A program made the position numbers and the translations under genes. Of a stretch of DNA of 64,000 nt, positions 1 to 13,114 are shown in pieces. Each line of letters opens with the position of its first letter. Positions within the stretch are counted from its first letter, which is position 1. This DNA comes from Azoarcus sp. (GTDB lineage Bacteria; Pseudomonadota; Gammaproteobacteria; Burkholderiales; Rhodocyclaceae), in assembly GCA_031258965.1 (NCBI GenBank), contig JAIRMC010000099.1, positions 1 through 64,000 of the forward strand, given 5' to 3'. The notes under the pieces are model-generated. The model saw only the letters and a list, made by a program, of their open reading frames with translations. It was not told the origin of the DNA and made no database searches.

Positions 1-31
1 GAAAGTAGGTCAACGTCAGGCTAACCCACAC

Positions 32-69
32 AAAAAGCCCGCAAGCCTCATCGGCTCGCGGGCTTTTTC
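32..69. terminator. Rho-independent (possibly bidirectional) terminator
   Basis: AAAAAGCCCGC...GCGGGCTTTTT inverted repeat with flanking A/T runs. Confidence 0.75.
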
Positions 70-390
70 TATTTCCCGCCTCCAGTGCGGCTCCGCCGCA
101 CTGTGCGCTTTGACCGACCTACGCTTCCTTGTCTCTGCGCCGGCACGCCAATGTGCCACGCCCCACAGGGCGTTACGAAGATTTGGCATGACCTTCTAAA
201 TGACCATACATTAAAACACAAAAACCCCCGGAAGGCTTGAACGGAATTTGAGCAGAGATTCCCTGATACATCGTCGTCCTAACCCCCCCAAGGCCTTGTC
301 CAGCGTGCCAATTGAGCGATATAAAAGGGGGGCATCTGTCTGTGCTGACAGCGCCGGACTTTTCAGAGATACTCCCAGCATCTGTCTTTT

Positions 391-1239
391 TTGCGGATTG
401 CCATCATGCAACAACGTGCCAGCAAAGCGCCCCCGCACCGTTTGACCGGGCGGCTGGCGGTTGAAACCGAACAGGGCGCATTCCTGGGCGACACCCGCAT
501 CCGGCTGTTGGAAGCCATCGATGCGCATGGTTCCATTTCGCAGGCAGCTAAGTTCGTACCGCTTTCCTACAAAGCGGCCTGGGATGCCGTGGATACCATG
601 AACAACCTGGCCGACAGACCGCTGGTGACGCGCGCCACCGGCGGCAGGCATGGCGGGGGCACACGACTTACCAATTATGGCCGTCAGATGGTCGAACTGT
701 ACCGGGCATTGGAGACTGAATATCAATCCGCGCTGGAGCGCCTGACCGCCAGCATGAACGAGGGCGGCGCTGGTACCCTGCGGGAATTCCGCCGCCTCCT
801 GAAGCGCATGTCCATGAAAACCAGCGCCCGCAACCAGTTCGTCGGAATCATTGTCGGCCTGAAGGCGGGAGAAGTGGATTACGAAGTGCGCTTGAAACTG
901 GACGACGCCAATGAACTGGCGGCCATCGTCACTCGAGAGTCCGCCGAAAACCTGAGGCTGAGCATCGGTATGGAAATCTGGGCGCTGGTGAAATCTTCGT
1001 CCGTGCTCATCCTGACCGGAAAAGAAACGCGCACCACGGCCCGCAATCACTTATGGGGCGAGGTCAGCCACATTCGCCCCGACGCGATTAACACTGAAGT
1101 AACGCTTGCGCTACCCGGTGGTAAGACCGTCTGCGCAGTTATCTCGAACGAGAGCGTGAATAATCTGGCGCTTACCCCCGGTCGCCCGGCTTGCGCCGTA
1201 TTCAAGGCGTCCGCCGTCATCTTGTGTGCCCCGGACTGA
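391..1239 (+). CDS. modE: ModE-like molybdate-dependent transcriptional regulator (LysR-type HTH plus TOBE/Mop domains)
   Basis: N-terminal HTH 'ISQAAKFVPLSYKAAWDAVDTMNNLADRPLVTRATGGRHGGGTRLT' and tandem Mop-like repeats ('SARNQFVGIIVGLKAGEVDYEVRLKL', 'HLWGEVSHIRPDAINTEVTLAL'); start may be the ATG at 406. Confidence 0.85.
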   Translation: MRIAIMQQRASKAPPHRLTGRLAVETEQGAFLGDTRIRLLEAIDAHGSISQAAKFVPLSYKAAWDAVDTMNNLADRPLVTRATGGRHGGGTRLTNYGRQMVELYRALETEYQSALERLTASMNEGGAGTLREFRRLLKRMSMKTSARNQFVGIIVGLKAGEVDYEVRLKLDDANELAAIVTRESAENLRLSIGMEIWALVKSSSVLILTGKETRTTARNHLWGEVSHIRPDAINTEVTLALPGGKTVCAVISNESVNNLALTPGRPACAVFKASAVILCAPD

Positions 1240-1290
1240 AAACACGCTATTTTTTCACAACAGAATTTTTACGGCAGAACACCGGCCGCG

Positions 1291-2865
1291 TTGCTGGGAA
1301 ACCCGAATCGAAAAGGAGATCGCCGCATGTGGATTCACAAGATGAGGATGCTTGTTGTATTTTTTGCATTTCTGTGCCGCCGCCTGTTCCGGTTCGCCTT
1401 GCCCGGTTTTTTGCTGACACTGTTCGCCGCCGCGCATGCCGGATTCTTGCCTGGCGAGCGGCAAAACGCCTGTGATGCTCCCTTGGCCCTGCCGGACGCG
1501 GTGGAGATGGAAAGAGAACTCGTCTCTTTTCTCCAGCTTTCCGAAGAAGCCCTGGCCATGCGCGCGGAAGCCATTCGCCTCTATCACGCGCTCCGGGCCA
1601 GGAAAAACCAGGGCGCACCGCTCAGCGGGGAAGACCTCCAGGCAATCAACGAAGGCGCCGTCAATCTGCTGAGGCAACGGGAAGAAATCCTGCGGCAAGC
1701 GTTGGCGCACGAATGTTGGGTGCAAAGCCCGCCAGCAGCAGCGCGCGAAGCGGGAGACATTCACCGTGCCGGGGTGCTGGTTTCGATTTCCGCGGCCCTG
1801 CTGTTGTATGATAATTACATTTCCGCCATTTCCCTCTACCGCGGCGATCCGGCGCTCAGGCGGCACATCAATCAGGCTGACCAGGGTTTCGGCCTTTCCG
1901 CCCGCGAATTACAGCGCGCCGATTTGATGTTCAATTCCGCGGAAAACCGCCGCCGAGTGCGCGCCGCCATCAAGTGGTACCGCAAGCATGCGCGCAAGGC
2001 CGCCTCCCGCGAGGGGGAAGTCTTCGCCGGTTATGCCGACGCCACCAATTACCTGCGGCAATCCATCGAGCAAAGCCCCTCCTATCACATGGTCAGCCGC
2101 CGCCGTCCCTTGCAGGTGGTGAGCAATACTTTCGAGATCTTTGGCAACATCACGCTGGATTCCCTGATTGGCCTGAAAAACGACAGCGAATACCTCTCCA
2201 GCAGTTTGTTCGGCAATACCGTTGGTCTGGTGGAGACGCGCCACGGCAAGCTTGACGACCGCCCCGAGGTGCTCGGGGAAGTAAACGGACGCTTGCAAGC
2301 AGGTGACATTCTGCTGGAAAAAACGCCGTTCCGTCTTACCGATACATTCATTCCCGGCCACTGGGGTCATGCCGCCATCTGGGTTGGCAATGAGGTGGAA
2401 TTGCGGGAATTGGGCATCTGGGATCACCCCGTAGTCGCACCGCACCAGGCGGCCATCCGCACGGGCCGCGGCGTCGTCGAAGCTTTGCGCAGCGGCGTGG
2501 AGATGAACACGCTTGCGCATTTCATGAATATCGACGATCTCGCCGTACTGCGTCATGCCGCACTCTCGCCGCAAGAGCGCGCCGAGGCGATCCTGCAAAC
2601 CTTGCGCCAGATCGGCAAAGCCTACGATTTCAATTTCGACGCCGAAAACACACAGCGGGTGTTCTGCTCCAAGCTTGTCTATCTCGCCTACGGCGACGTG
2701 GACTGGCCCACCAGCCGATTTTTGGGCCGTTTCACCATCAGCCCGGACGACATCGCCAAACGTTCCATCGCCGGAGGGCCGCTGTCGATCATCCTGATCT
2801 ATCACGATGGCAAACCCGTGAAGTTGCCCGCGCAGGAGATGATGGCGCGTTTCCTTGAGGATTGA
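1291..2865 (+). CDS. YiiX/NlpC-P60-like papain-fold cysteine hydrolase, membrane/exported
   Basis: 'GDILLEK...GHWGHAAIWVG' and 'FCSKLVYLAYGD' motifs of permuted YiiX-type hydrolases; hydrophobic N-terminus; start probably at 1327. Confidence 0.65.
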   Translation: MLGNPNRKGDRRMWIHKMRMLVVFFAFLCRRLFRFALPGFLLTLFAAAHAGFLPGERQNACDAPLALPDAVEMERELVSFLQLSEEALAMRAEAIRLYHALRARKNQGAPLSGEDLQAINEGAVNLLRQREEILRQALAHECWVQSPPAAAREAGDIHRAGVLVSISAALLLYDNYISAISLYRGDPALRRHINQADQGFGLSARELQRADLMFNSAENRRRVRAAIKWYRKHARKAASREGEVFAGYADATNYLRQSIEQSPSYHMVSRRRPLQVVSNTFEIFGNITLDSLIGLKNDSEYLSSSLFGNTVGLVETRHGKLDDRPEVLGEVNGRLQAGDILLEKTPFRLTDTFIPGHWGHAAIWVGNEVELRELGIWDHPVVAPHQAAIRTGRGVVEALRSGVEMNTLAHFMNIDDLAVLRHAALSPQERAEAILQTLRQIGKAYDFNFDAENTQRVFCSKLVYLAYGDVDWPTSRFLGRFTISPDDIAKRSIAGGPLSIILIYHDGKPVKLPAQEMMARFLED

Positions 2866-2866
2866 C

Positions 2867-2903
2867 CGTCATTGCGAGGCCCGAAGGCCCACGTGGCAAT
2901 CCA
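2867..2903. repeat. Dispersed CGTCATTGCGAG...GGCAATCCA repeat, copy 1
   Basis: cgtcattgcgaggcccgaaggcccacgtggcaatcca. Confidence 0.8.
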
Positions 2904-2940
2904 TGCTGCGTGTGGGTGCGGCTCTCGCGCGCCACAAACT

Positions 2941-5013
<2,073 letters not shown>

Positions 5014-5127
5014 GCTTCCCCTTTTTTTCTGCCGATCCACCAGTCCGGTAACGCGGGTGACTATACATACAAAGTAAGCATAAATCAAAAGTCCGCAACG
5101 TCCTGAGGAAACGCCGATCAAGTCAAC

Positions 5128-5180
5128 CGTCATTGCGAGCGATGCACGGCAATCCAGGCGGTCGTGGATTGTGCATTGCG
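5128..5180. repeat. Dispersed CGTCATTGCGAG repeat, copy 2
   Basis: cgtcattgcgagcgatgcacggcaatccaggcggtcgtggattgtgcattgcg. Confidence 0.8.
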
Positions 5181-5268
5181 TTTGCAAGACGCAAGACAAA
5201 TCCGCGCTCTGGCCGTGTGTCCGGATACAATCGCGCTTTGCTCCGTTCGACGCCGTCTTTCCGCCGCG

Positions 5269-6141
5269 ATGAAACTGCACTTTACCAAGATGCATGGGTT
5301 GGGTAACGACTTTGTGCTCATCGACGCCACGCGCGCGTCCGTGGATTTGACTCCGGAACTCGTATGCCTGCTCGCCGACCGCCATTTCGGTATCGGTTGC
5401 GACCAGTTGTTGATGGTCGAGCCGCCTTCGGCTGCGGGAGCGGCCCAGGGCGTCGATTTCCGCTACCGCATCTTCAATGCCGATGGCGGCGAAGTAGAGC
5501 AATGCGGCAACGGCGCGCGCTGTTTCGCGCGTTTCGTCTACGACAAAGGCTTGACCGGGAAACGGGAAATCCGCGTCGAAACGCTCGCGGGCATCATCGC
5601 CCTCCGGTTGGATGACAACGGTTCGGTAACGGTTGATATGGGCGTGCCGGAGTTCGATCCGGCGAAAATCCCTTTTGTGTCGGATTCGGACGCCATCGTC
5701 CAGCGGCTTGATGTAGAGGGCCACGCCGTGGCGGTGACAGTGCTTTCGATGGGTAATCCGCATGCGGTGCAGGTCGCGGCCAACGTTGACGCTGTGCCGG
5801 TTGCGGAGTGGGGGGGTAAAATCCACGCGCATCCAAGATTCCCGGCAAAGGCCAATGCCGGTTTTGCCGAAGTGCTCAATGCGCATCGTATCCGCCTGCG
5901 GGTCTACGAACGCGGCGCGGGCGAGACGCTTGCTTGCGGCACTGGCGCCTGTGCGGCGGCGGTTGCAGTTATCATGCGCGGTCTCGCCGCCTCGCCCGTG
6001 CGCGTCGATACACGGGGCGGGCGGCTCGACATCGCTTGGGCGGGGCCGGGTGCGCCGGTCTTGATGACCGGGCCTGCGGTGACGGTGTTCGAGGGCGAGG
6101 TGGCGCTGGATCAATTACCGCCCCGCCCGGATTTTTCATGA
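5269..6141 (+). CDS. dapF: Diaminopimelate epimerase
   Basis: [60 protein letters not shown]. Confidence 0.97.
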   Translation: MKLHFTKMHGLGNDFVLIDATRASVDLTPELVCLLADRHFGIGCDQLLMVEPPSAAGAAQGVDFRYRIFNADGGEVEQCGNGARCFARFVYDKGLTGKREIRVETLAGIIALRLDDNGSVTVDMGVPEFDPAKIPFVSDSDAIVQRLDVEGHAVAVTVLSMGNPHAVQVAANVDAVPVAEWGGKIHAHPRFPAKANAGFAEVLNAHRIRLRVYERGAGETLACGTGACAAAVAVIMRGLAASPVRVDTRGGRLDIAWAGPGAPVLMTGPAVTVFEGEVALDQLPPRPDFS

Positions 6142-6174
6142 CGATTCCGAATATGCCCTGATGGAACACATCCG

Positions 6175-6816
6175 ATGAATGCTGAAGAAGTTGTCCGTTA
6201 TCTGCGCGAACATCCTGGTTTCCTGGGCGAACATGCCGACTTGCTGGCTGTCCTGACCGTACCGCATCCGCGCCACGGGAAAGCGATTTCGCTGACCGAG
6301 CGCCAGTTGCACGACTTGCGCGGCAAAATCCGGCAGCTTGAACAGCAGCTTGCCGAGTTGCTCCAGTTTGGCGAACAGAACGATGTAATCAGCGAAAAAG
6401 TGCACCGCCTCGCTATCGCCCTGCTTGAAGCGGACGCTTACGACAGCGCGCGCCGCGCGCTTGTCGACAGCATGCGGAATGACTTTTCCGTGCCGCATGT
6501 GGCTTTGCGCATATGGGGGGGCGCATTGGAACAGGATGGCGAGGAATTTTCGCGGGTGAGCGAGAGTGTGCGCCAATTCGCCGCCGACATGACACGGCCT
6601 CGCTGCGGCGCCTTGGGCAATACCGAAGTATTGGGCTGGTTCGGGGAGATGACGCCGCACATCCGCTCGACGGCCTCGATGTCCCTGCGCCGGGGCGGCG
6701 AAGCCGTGGGCCTGCTCGTGCTGGGCAGCGAGGAAGCCGAACGCTTCTATGGCGAAATGGGCACGCTTTACCTCGAACGCATCGCCGCCATGGCTTCGGC
6801 GGCCTTGCTCGGGTAG
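6175..6816 (+). CDS. DUF484 family protein
   Basis: EEVVRYLREHPGFLGEHADLLAVLTVPHPRHGKAISLTERQ; located downstream of dapF as usual. Confidence 0.85.
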   Translation: MNAEEVVRYLREHPGFLGEHADLLAVLTVPHPRHGKAISLTERQLHDLRGKIRQLEQQLAELLQFGEQNDVISEKVHRLAIALLEADAYDSARRALVDSMRNDFSVPHVALRIWGGALEQDGEEFSRVSESVRQFAADMTRPRCGALGNTEVLGWFGEMTPHIRSTASMSLRRGGEAVGLLVLGSEEAERFYGEMGTLYLERIAAMASAALLG

Positions 6817-6952
6817 GTTTGAGGAATCGCTGAGCAAGCACGGATGGCCTGTCGAGTCGGCATGGGCGCTCACGTAAGCAGCCAATGCTGACGATATCAA
6901 CGGTTCGGCGGTCAAGCCCAACCTCTTCTTGCGCCAGCCCAGAATCGCCCTG

Positions 6953-7393
6953 TCAAGTCCTGGAACAGGACGATCCTTGCGCGGGCCGCCCCGCGCGATG
7001 GCGTAGCCAAATGCGCAGCCGCCGCCATTGGGCAGGGTCGCCACGTTCTTCATCGCCGGGCGCTTCTTGCACTTCGGCGGCAATCAGCATCAGCCGCAGG
7101 CGGTGCGAACGTCCGTCCGGACTCGTCCAGCCTAGCGCGAACCATACGACGGCGGGAAACACCACCGCGCCGGGCAACACCCTGGCCCAGGCATCGTCGC
7201 CGCCGTCGCCTTCATGACATATCCGCAAAGCGCCGTCGGCGGCCAGCACGAATGCGAGTCCATGCTTTTGGGTTTGCGCGCGCACTGCCCACACGGCGGA
7301 AAGCAGAACCGCCAGCCCGGACGATGCCGTGACCGTGAGCGGCAAATCCATGAGAAAAAGCGCCAGAGTCGCCGCGATATGCGCGGCCAGCAC
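6953..7393 (-). CDS. YgfX-like small inner-membrane protein
   Basis: Two hydrophobic stretches and terminal 'WRRLRIWLRHRA'; reading frame extends upstream of the ATG toward the fabF stop, so the start is uncertain. Confidence 0.5.
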   Translation of the reverse strand: MLAAHIAATLALFLMDLPLTVTASSGLAVLLSAVWAVRAQTQKHGLAFVLAADGALRICHEGDGGDDAWARVLPGAVVFPAVVWFALGWTSPDGRSHRLRLMLIAAEVQEAPGDEERGDPAQWRRLRIWLRHRAGRPAQGSSCSRT

Positions 7394-7467
7394 CGGCGCC
7401 AGCAGGAGAGGGTGGGGCCGGAGCCGTATCGTCAGCGGATGCGGCCCGTCCGTGTCATCGCGGGTTT

Positions 7468-8703
7468 TCAGATACGGCGGAACAACAAGGTGCCGTTGGT
7501 GCCGCCAAAGCCAAAGTTGTTCTTCATGGCAACTTCGATCTTCATTTCACGCGCGACATTGGCACAGTAGTCAAGATCGCACGCCGGATCCTGCTCGAAG
7601 ATGTTGATCGTCGGCGGCGAAATCTGGTGATGGATGGCCAGCACGGTAAACACCGACTCCAACCCGCCCGCGCCGCCGAGAAGATGGCCGGTCATCGACT
7701 TGGTTGAATTGACGGCCAGCCGGGCCGCGTTGTCGGTCCCGAAGGCGAGCTTGATCGCTTCGGTTTCGTTCTTGTCGCCAGGCGGCGTCGATGTACCGTG
7801 CGCATTCAGGTATTGCACCTGGTCGGCGTTGAGTCCAGCATCCTTCAGTGCATTGACCATGCTGCGGCGGGGACCGTCCGTGCTCGGCGCGGTGATGTGA
7901 TAGGCGTCGCCGCTCATGCCGAAGCCAATCAATTCGGCATATATCCTCGCCCCGCGCCGACTGGCATGTTCGTATTCTTCGAGCGCCAGCGCGCCGGAGC
8001 CTTCGCCGACCACGAAACCATCACGCCCGATGTCCCACGGGCGGCTGGCGGTCGCGGGATCGTCGTTGCGGGTCGATAAAGCCTTGGCCGAGCCGAATCC
8101 CCCTACCGCCAATGGCGTCACCGTCGATTCCGCGCCGCCGCAGATCATGACGTCCGCGTCGCCATGGGCAATTATGCGCGCGCCCAGTCCAATGGCGTGC
8201 AGGCCCGTGCTGCATGCCGTCACTACGGCGAGATTCGGCCCTTTCAACCCGAGGATGATCGACAGATTCCCCGAAATCATGTTGATGATGGTTCCGGGAA
8301 CGAAGAACGGCGAAATCTTCCGCGCGCCGCCCGCGAGAAAGACGCCGTGTATCTCTTCGATCATCGGCAGACCGCCCATGCCCGAACCGATATTCACGCC
8401 GATACGGTCGGCATTGGCATCGGTGACTTCGAGACCGGCGTCACGGAATGCCTGGATGCCCGCCGCAAGCCCATAATGAACGAAGGTGTCCATCCGCCGC
8501 GCATCTTTCGGCGGCACCCAGGCGGTGACATCGAAATCCCTGACTTCGCCCGCTATGCGGGAAGCGAAGGTGCTGGCATCGAAACGGGTAATCGGACCGA
8601 TGCCGCTCTTGCCCGCGATCAGGTTCTCCCAGGCTTCGGGAACGGTATTGCCTACCGGCGAGACGGCACCCAGGCCGGTAACGACGACTCTGCGACGCGA
8701 CAC
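7468..8703 (-). CDS. fabF: Beta-ketoacyl-ACP synthase II
   Basis: MSRRRVVVTGLGAVSPVG; TACSTGLHAIG; NAHGTSTPPGDKNE; NSTKSMTGHLLGGAGGLE. Confidence 0.97.
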   Translation of the reverse strand: MSRRRVVVTGLGAVSPVGNTVPEAWENLIAGKSGIGPITRFDASTFASRIAGEVRDFDVTAWVPPKDARRMDTFVHYGLAAGIQAFRDAGLEVTDANADRIGVNIGSGMGGLPMIEEIHGVFLAGGARKISPFFVPGTIINMISGNLSIILGLKGPNLAVVTACSTGLHAIGLGARIIAHGDADVMICGGAESTVTPLAVGGFGSAKALSTRNDDPATASRPWDIGRDGFVVGEGSGALALEEYEHASRRGARIYAELIGFGMSGDAYHITAPSTDGPRRSMVNALKDAGLNADQVQYLNAHGTSTPPGDKNETEAIKLAFGTDNAARLAVNSTKSMTGHLLGGAGGLESVFTVLAIHHQISPPTINIFEQDPACDLDYCANVAREMKIEVAMKNNFGFGGTNGTLLFRRI

Positions 8704-8785
8704 GAGTTACTCCGAGAAAGCAAATATATCCCGCCGACTGCGGACAGTCGGCGGAGGAATCAAAAAACGATCAGAGCACGGGGAG

Positions 8786-9025
8786 TTACTTCGTGAGATG
8801 AGCGTTGACGTAGTCGATCGCCTGTTGAACGGTGGTGATCTTCTCGGCTTCTTCGTCCGGTATTTCGCATTCAAACTCTTCCTCCAGCGCCATGACCAGT
8901 TCTACGGTATCCAGCGAATCCGCGCCCAAATCGTCGACGAACGACGATTCGTTCTTGATTTCCGCTTCGTTTACGCTTAGTTGCTCCGCAACGATCTTCT
9001 TGACGCGCTGTTCGATGTCGCTCAT
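8786..9025 (-). CDS. acpP: Acyl carrier protein
   Basis: [16 protein letters not shown]...[21 protein letters not shown]. Confidence 0.98.
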   Translation of the reverse strand: MSDIEQRVKKIVAEQLSVNEAEIKNESSFVDDLGADSLDTVELVMALEEEFECEIPDEEAEKITTVQQAIDYVNAHLTK

Positions 9026-9107
9026 GAACGAACTCCTTCCCATTGTGGGGTGTAAAAAAACTCCAGCATTCTACCAGAAACACACAACGACGCCACGGCC
9101 TCGCGTG

Positions 9108-9857
9108 CTATGTCGTGTACATTCCGCCATTGACATGTACGGTCGTTCCGGTTATATAGGCCGCTGCGGGCGAGGCGAGAAAAGCCACCACGGCGGCGAC
9201 TTCTTCCGGCTTGCCAAGACGGCCCAGTGCGATGTTGCTCAACATGGACGCACGCACGGTTTCCGGCAAACCCTGTGTCATCAGGGTGTCGATGAAACCC
9301 GGCGCCACGCAATTGACCGTAATGTTGCGGCTGCCCAGTTCCCGAGCGAGCGAGCGGCTCATGCCCGCCACGCCCGCCTTGGAAGCGGCGTAATTGGCCT
9401 GCCCCGCGTTGCCCGTGCTGCCGACCACCGAGGTGATGTTGATGATGCGGCCCGCGCGCGCTTTCGCCATGCCGCGTATCACCAGCCGCGTCATGCGGAA
9501 CACCGCCTTGAGGTTGACGTCGATCACGGCGTCCCATTCTTCGTCCCTCATCCGCATGGCGAGGTTGTCACGGGTAATGCCCGCATTGTTGACAAGGATG
9601 CCAATCGTGCCGAATTCTTTTTCAATTTCAGCGACCGCCGCCTCGCAGGCGGGGCCGTCGGTGACATCGAATGGCATGGCTGCGCTCTTTATCCCGGCAT
9701 CGCGCAAAGCCTGCGCCAGTTCCGCGGCGGTTTCGTCCGTCGTGGCCGTGCCGATCACGGTCGCGCCCTGACGTCCAAGTTCGAACGCCACCGCGCGGCC
9801 AATGCCGCGCATTGCGCCCGTCACCAGTGCTGTTTGTCCTTCGAGCGAATAACTCAT
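9108..9857 (-). CDS. fabG: 3-oxoacyl-ACP reductase
   Basis: SDR: TALVTGAMRGIGRAVA, NNAGITRDNLAMRM, YAASKAGVAGMSRSLA. Confidence 0.96.
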   Translation of the reverse strand: MSYSLEGQTALVTGAMRGIGRAVAFELGRQGATVIGTATTDETAAELAQALRDAGIKSAAMPFDVTDGPACEAAVAEIEKEFGTIGILVNNAGITRDNLAMRMRDEEWDAVIDVNLKAVFRMTRLVIRGMAKARAGRIINITSVVGSTGNAGQANYAASKAGVAGMSRSLARELGSRNITVNCVAPGFIDTLMTQGLPETVRASMLSNIALGRLGKPEEVAAVVAFLASPAAAYITGTTVHVNGGMYTT

Positions 9858-10789
9858 AGTGTCCTCACCGCCGCAATGGCTTGTTCGAGACTCGCCGCAT
9901 CGTGCACCGAGCCGCCGTTGATATCCTTGCTGATTCGTTTGGTCATGCCCGCGAGTACCTTGCCGGGGCCGCATTCGATGACGTGGTCCAGGCCGCGCGT
10001 GGCCATCGCCGTGATCGACTCGATCCAGCGCACCGGCGAAAACGCCTGGCGGACGAGGGCGTCGCGGATTTTTTCCGGATCGTCGCAGACAGCGACGTCC
10101 ACGTTGTTGAGTACGTCGATCCGGGGCCGGAAGATTTTCACCGTCGCCAAGCGCTCGCCCAGGCGTTCCGCCGCCGGTTTCATCAGCGCGCAGTGGAACG
10201 GCGCCGACACCGGCAACATCACCGCGCGCTTGGCGCCCCTGACGGTGGCAAGCGATATGGCGCGCGCCACTGCCGCCCTGGCGCCGGCAATCACGATCTG
10301 GCCTGGCATATTGAGGTTGGCGGCTTCCACCACTTCACCCTGCGCGGCCTCGACACAGGCGGCGCGAACTTCGTTGGCGTCCAGCCCCATGATCGCCGCC
10401 ATGCCGCCTTCGCCCGCCGGAACGGCGTCCTGCATGGCCTGCGCACGAAAGCGCACGAGCGGCACGGCGTCGGCGAAGTCCAGCGCTCCCGCCATAACCA
10501 GCGCCGAATACTCGCCCAGGCTATGCCCCGCCAGCAGGGCGGGCAACGGGCCGCCCGCCGCCCGCCAAGCGCGGTACACCGCCACCCCGGCCGTCAGCAT
10601 CAAGGGCTGCGTGTTGACGGTCAGCGCAAGGCGTTCGGCAGGCCCTTCGAGCGCCATTTGCCACAAATCCTCGCCGAGCGCCGCCGACGCCTCGTCGAAA
10701 GTTTCGCGGATGGCGGAAGAGTCGCCATAAGGGTTCATCATCCCGACGGCCTGTGAACCCTGACCGGGAAATACCAGTGCGAAAGCCAT
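9854..10789 (-). CDS. fabD: Malonyl-CoA:ACP transacylase
   Basis: MAFALVFPGQGSQAVGMM; LAGHSLGEYSALV. Confidence 0.97.
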   Translation of the reverse strand: MAFALVFPGQGSQAVGMMNPYGDSSAIRETFDEASAALGEDLWQMALEGPAERLALTVNTQPLMLTAGVAVYRAWRAAGGPLPALLAGHSLGEYSALVMAGALDFADAVPLVRFRAQAMQDAVPAGEGGMAAIMGLDANEVRAACVEAAQGEVVEAANLNMPGQIVIAGARAAVARAISLATVRGAKRAVMLPVSAPFHCALMKPAAERLGERLATVKIFRPRIDVLNNVDVAVCDDPEKIRDALVRQAFSPVRWIESITAMATRGLDHVIECGPGKVLAGMTKRISKDINGGSVHDAASLEQAIAAVRTL

Positions 10790-10828
10790 TTCTCCTCCGT
10801 TGATAGAACAGGGACAGCCCTGGCGCGC

Positions 10829-11794
10829 TCAGAAGTCGATTAGCGCCGCGCCCCAGGTGAAGCCGCCGCCGACCCCTTCGATCACCACCCGTTGTCCGGC
10901 GCGTATCTGCCCGGCGCGCACTGCGCAATCCAACGCAATCGGCACCGAGGCCGCCGAGGTATTGCCATGGCGGTCGACGGTGGTCACGACCTTGTCCATC
11001 GGCAGCCCCAGACGCCGGGCCGTGGACTGGATAATCCGGATGTTGGCCTGGTGCGGTACCAGCCAGTCGATGCTCGCCCGCGGCGCCCCGGCGAGATCGG
11101 CTACCTCCTGCGCCACGTCGCCGAGTACCTTGACCGCGAATTTAAACACAGCTTGTCCGTCCATGCGCAGGAAAGGATCGCCGGTCACCTTGCCTTCGGC
11201 GACATTGCCGGGTACGCATAGAATCGGGTGATGACGGCCATCGGCATGGAGCGCCGTAGCGCGCACGCCGGGGGCGGAAGAAGCTTCCAGCGTTACCGCG
11301 CCCGCGCCATCGCCAAAAAGCACGCAGGTGCCGCGATCCGTCCAGTCGAGGATGCGCGAAAACACTTCCGCGCCGATCACCAGCGCTCGGCGATGGCTGC
11401 CCGAGGCGATGAATTTTTCCGCTATCGCCAGCCCGTAAACAAAGCCGCAGCACACCGCCTGCACGTCAAAGGCCGCGCCGCCGTTCCGGATGCCCAGACC
11501 GGCCTGCACCAACGTTGCTGTACTCGGAAAAACATAATCTGGCGTCGAAGTCGCCACAATGATGAGATCAATATCGCTGGCCTCGCAGCCCGCGGCCTCG
11601 ATTGCCCGCCGCGCCGCGACAAGCGCTAGTTCGCTCGCCGTCACGCCGGGCGCGGCGAAATAGCGGGCGCGGATGCCGGTGCGGGCCGTGATCCACTCGT
11701 CCGAGGTATCCACGCCACGCGCGACCAGGTCGTCGTTCGTAACCGGCTCTCCCGGCAGGTAACTGCCGGTACCGACGATTCTCGAATGGATCAT
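10829..11794 (-). CDS. fabH: Beta-ketoacyl-ACP synthase III
   Basis: [41 protein letters not shown]. Confidence 0.97.
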   Translation of the reverse strand: MIHSRIVGTGSYLPGEPVTNDDLVARGVDTSDEWITARTGIRARYFAAPGVTASELALVAARRAIEAAGCEASDIDLIIVATSTPDYVFPSTATLVQAGLGIRNGGAAFDVQAVCCGFVYGLAIAEKFIASGSHRRALVIGAEVFSRILDWTDRGTCVLFGDGAGAVTLEASSAPGVRATALHADGRHHPILCVPGNVAEGKVTGDPFLRMDGQAVFKFAVKVLGDVAQEVADLAGAPRASIDWLVPHQANIRIIQSTARRLGLPMDKVVTTVDRHGNTSAASVPIALDCAVRAGQIRAGQRVVIEGVGGGFTWGAALIDF

Positions 11795-12825
11795 GCGGGC
11801 CGCTCCTCGTGGGTGCCCGTAATGGCCGCCACCCGGTCACCAATACGCTCCACCAGGCGGTCGCTGGCGGCGCTGGCGGCGCGGGCAAGCGCTTGTTCAA
11901 AAGCAAAGACACCCGCCGAACCATGGCTTTTGACCACGATGCCGCGCAGGCCCAACAGCACCGCGCCATTGTAGCGCCGCGGGTCTACCCGGCGCTTGAA
12001 GCGCCGGAGCACCGGCCAGGACAGCGCCCCCATCAGACGCGAAAGCGGGCCACGATTGAATTCCTCGCGCAGAAACGTTGCCATCATCCGCGCCAGCCCC
12101 TCGGAGACCTTGAGCGCCACGTTGCCGACGAAGCCATCGCAGACCACGATATCGGTCACGCCCTTGTAGATATCGTCGCCTTCGACATTGCCATGAAAAT
12201 TGAGATTGCTCGCGCGCAGCAGTTCAGTGGCCTTCTTGGTCACTTCATTGCCCTTGATCTCCTCCGTCCCGACATTGAGCAGGCCCACCGACGGACGCTC
12301 GGAATGATCAAGCACCGACGCCAGCACCGTCCCCATGATACCGAACTGAAGCAGATGCTCCGCCGTGCAATCGACGTTAGCGCCCAGATCAATCGCGTAA
12401 ATGTGCCCCCCGGTCGTGGGCAGCGCGAAACAGATCGCCGGGCGGTCGATGCCCGGCAGCATCTTGAGCACGAAGCGCGAAATCGCCACCAGCGCGCCGG
12501 TATTACCCGCCGAAACCGCTACCTGTGCCCGCCCCGACTCGACTTGCTCGATTGCCACGCGCATCGAGGAATCTTTCTTGCCGCGCATTGCGCTCACCAG
12601 CGGCTCGTCCATGCCGACCACCTGTTCGGCATGATGAATACCCAGGCGCGCGCCAAACCTGCCGGCGGCCTCGCCCACCAACGGCTTTAGAACTTCCTCG
12701 CGCCCGACCAGCACCGCATTCACAGCGGGATGATCGCGCAAAAAAGCCAGCGTGGCGGGCACGGTCACGGACGGGCCGTAATCCCCGCCCATACAGTCGA
12801 CCGCGACAGTGACAGTGACACTCAT
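11791..12825 (-). CDS. plsX: Phosphate acyltransferase
   Basis: [46 protein letters not shown]. Confidence 0.97.
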   Translation of the reverse strand: MSVTVTVAVDCMGGDYGPSVTVPATLAFLRDHPAVNAVLVGREEVLKPLVGEAAGRFGARLGIHHAEQVVGMDEPLVSAMRGKKDSSMRVAIEQVESGRAQVAVSAGNTGALVAISRFVLKMLPGIDRPAICFALPTTGGHIYAIDLGANVDCTAEHLLQFGIMGTVLASVLDHSERPSVGLLNVGTEEIKGNEVTKKATELLRASNLNFHGNVEGDDIYKGVTDIVVCDGFVGNVALKVSEGLARMMATFLREEFNRGPLSRLMGALSWPVLRRFKRRVDPRRYNGAVLLGLRGIVVKSHGSAGVFAFEQALARAASAASDRLVERIGDRVAAITGTHEERPA

Positions 12826-12914
12826 CGAATTCTCATCGTAGAAAGAAACAGTGCGAAAAAAACGGCGCGGGCATTCCGCGCCCCGCGCCGCCTTCCCATG
12901 AGTAATTCCAGGGT

Positions 12915-13094
12915 TTACTCGTCCCTGTCCTTGAGGACCTTCTTGCCGCGGTAAAAACCGCCCGGACTGATGTGATGCCGTAAATGCACCTCGCCCGTAT
13001 CCCGCTCGACAGCCAACGGGGGCGCGGTCAGGAAATCATGTGCGCGATGCATGCCGCGCTTGGACGGGGATTTTTTGTTCTGCTGGACAGCCAT
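12915..13094 (-). CDS. rpmF: 50S ribosomal protein L32
   Basis: [22 protein letters not shown]...[18 protein letters not shown]. Confidence 0.97.
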   Translation of the reverse strand: MAVQQNKKSPSKRGMHRAHDFLTAPPLAVERDTGEVHLRHHISPGGFYRGKKVLKDRDE

Positions 13095-13114
13095 GAAACA
13101 CTCCTGAATACAAA

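Noticed and set aside
5014-6114. N-terminal 367-aa extension of the uvrB ORF (2941..6114)
   Set aside because: It is antisense to dapF; UvrB clearly starts at MKQETNAAP (5013).
6817-6952. Missing or degraded xerC downstream of DUF484
   Set aside because: dapF-DUF484-xerC is a common order, but I could not find a convincing xerC remnant in the 137-bp gap, so no claim is made.
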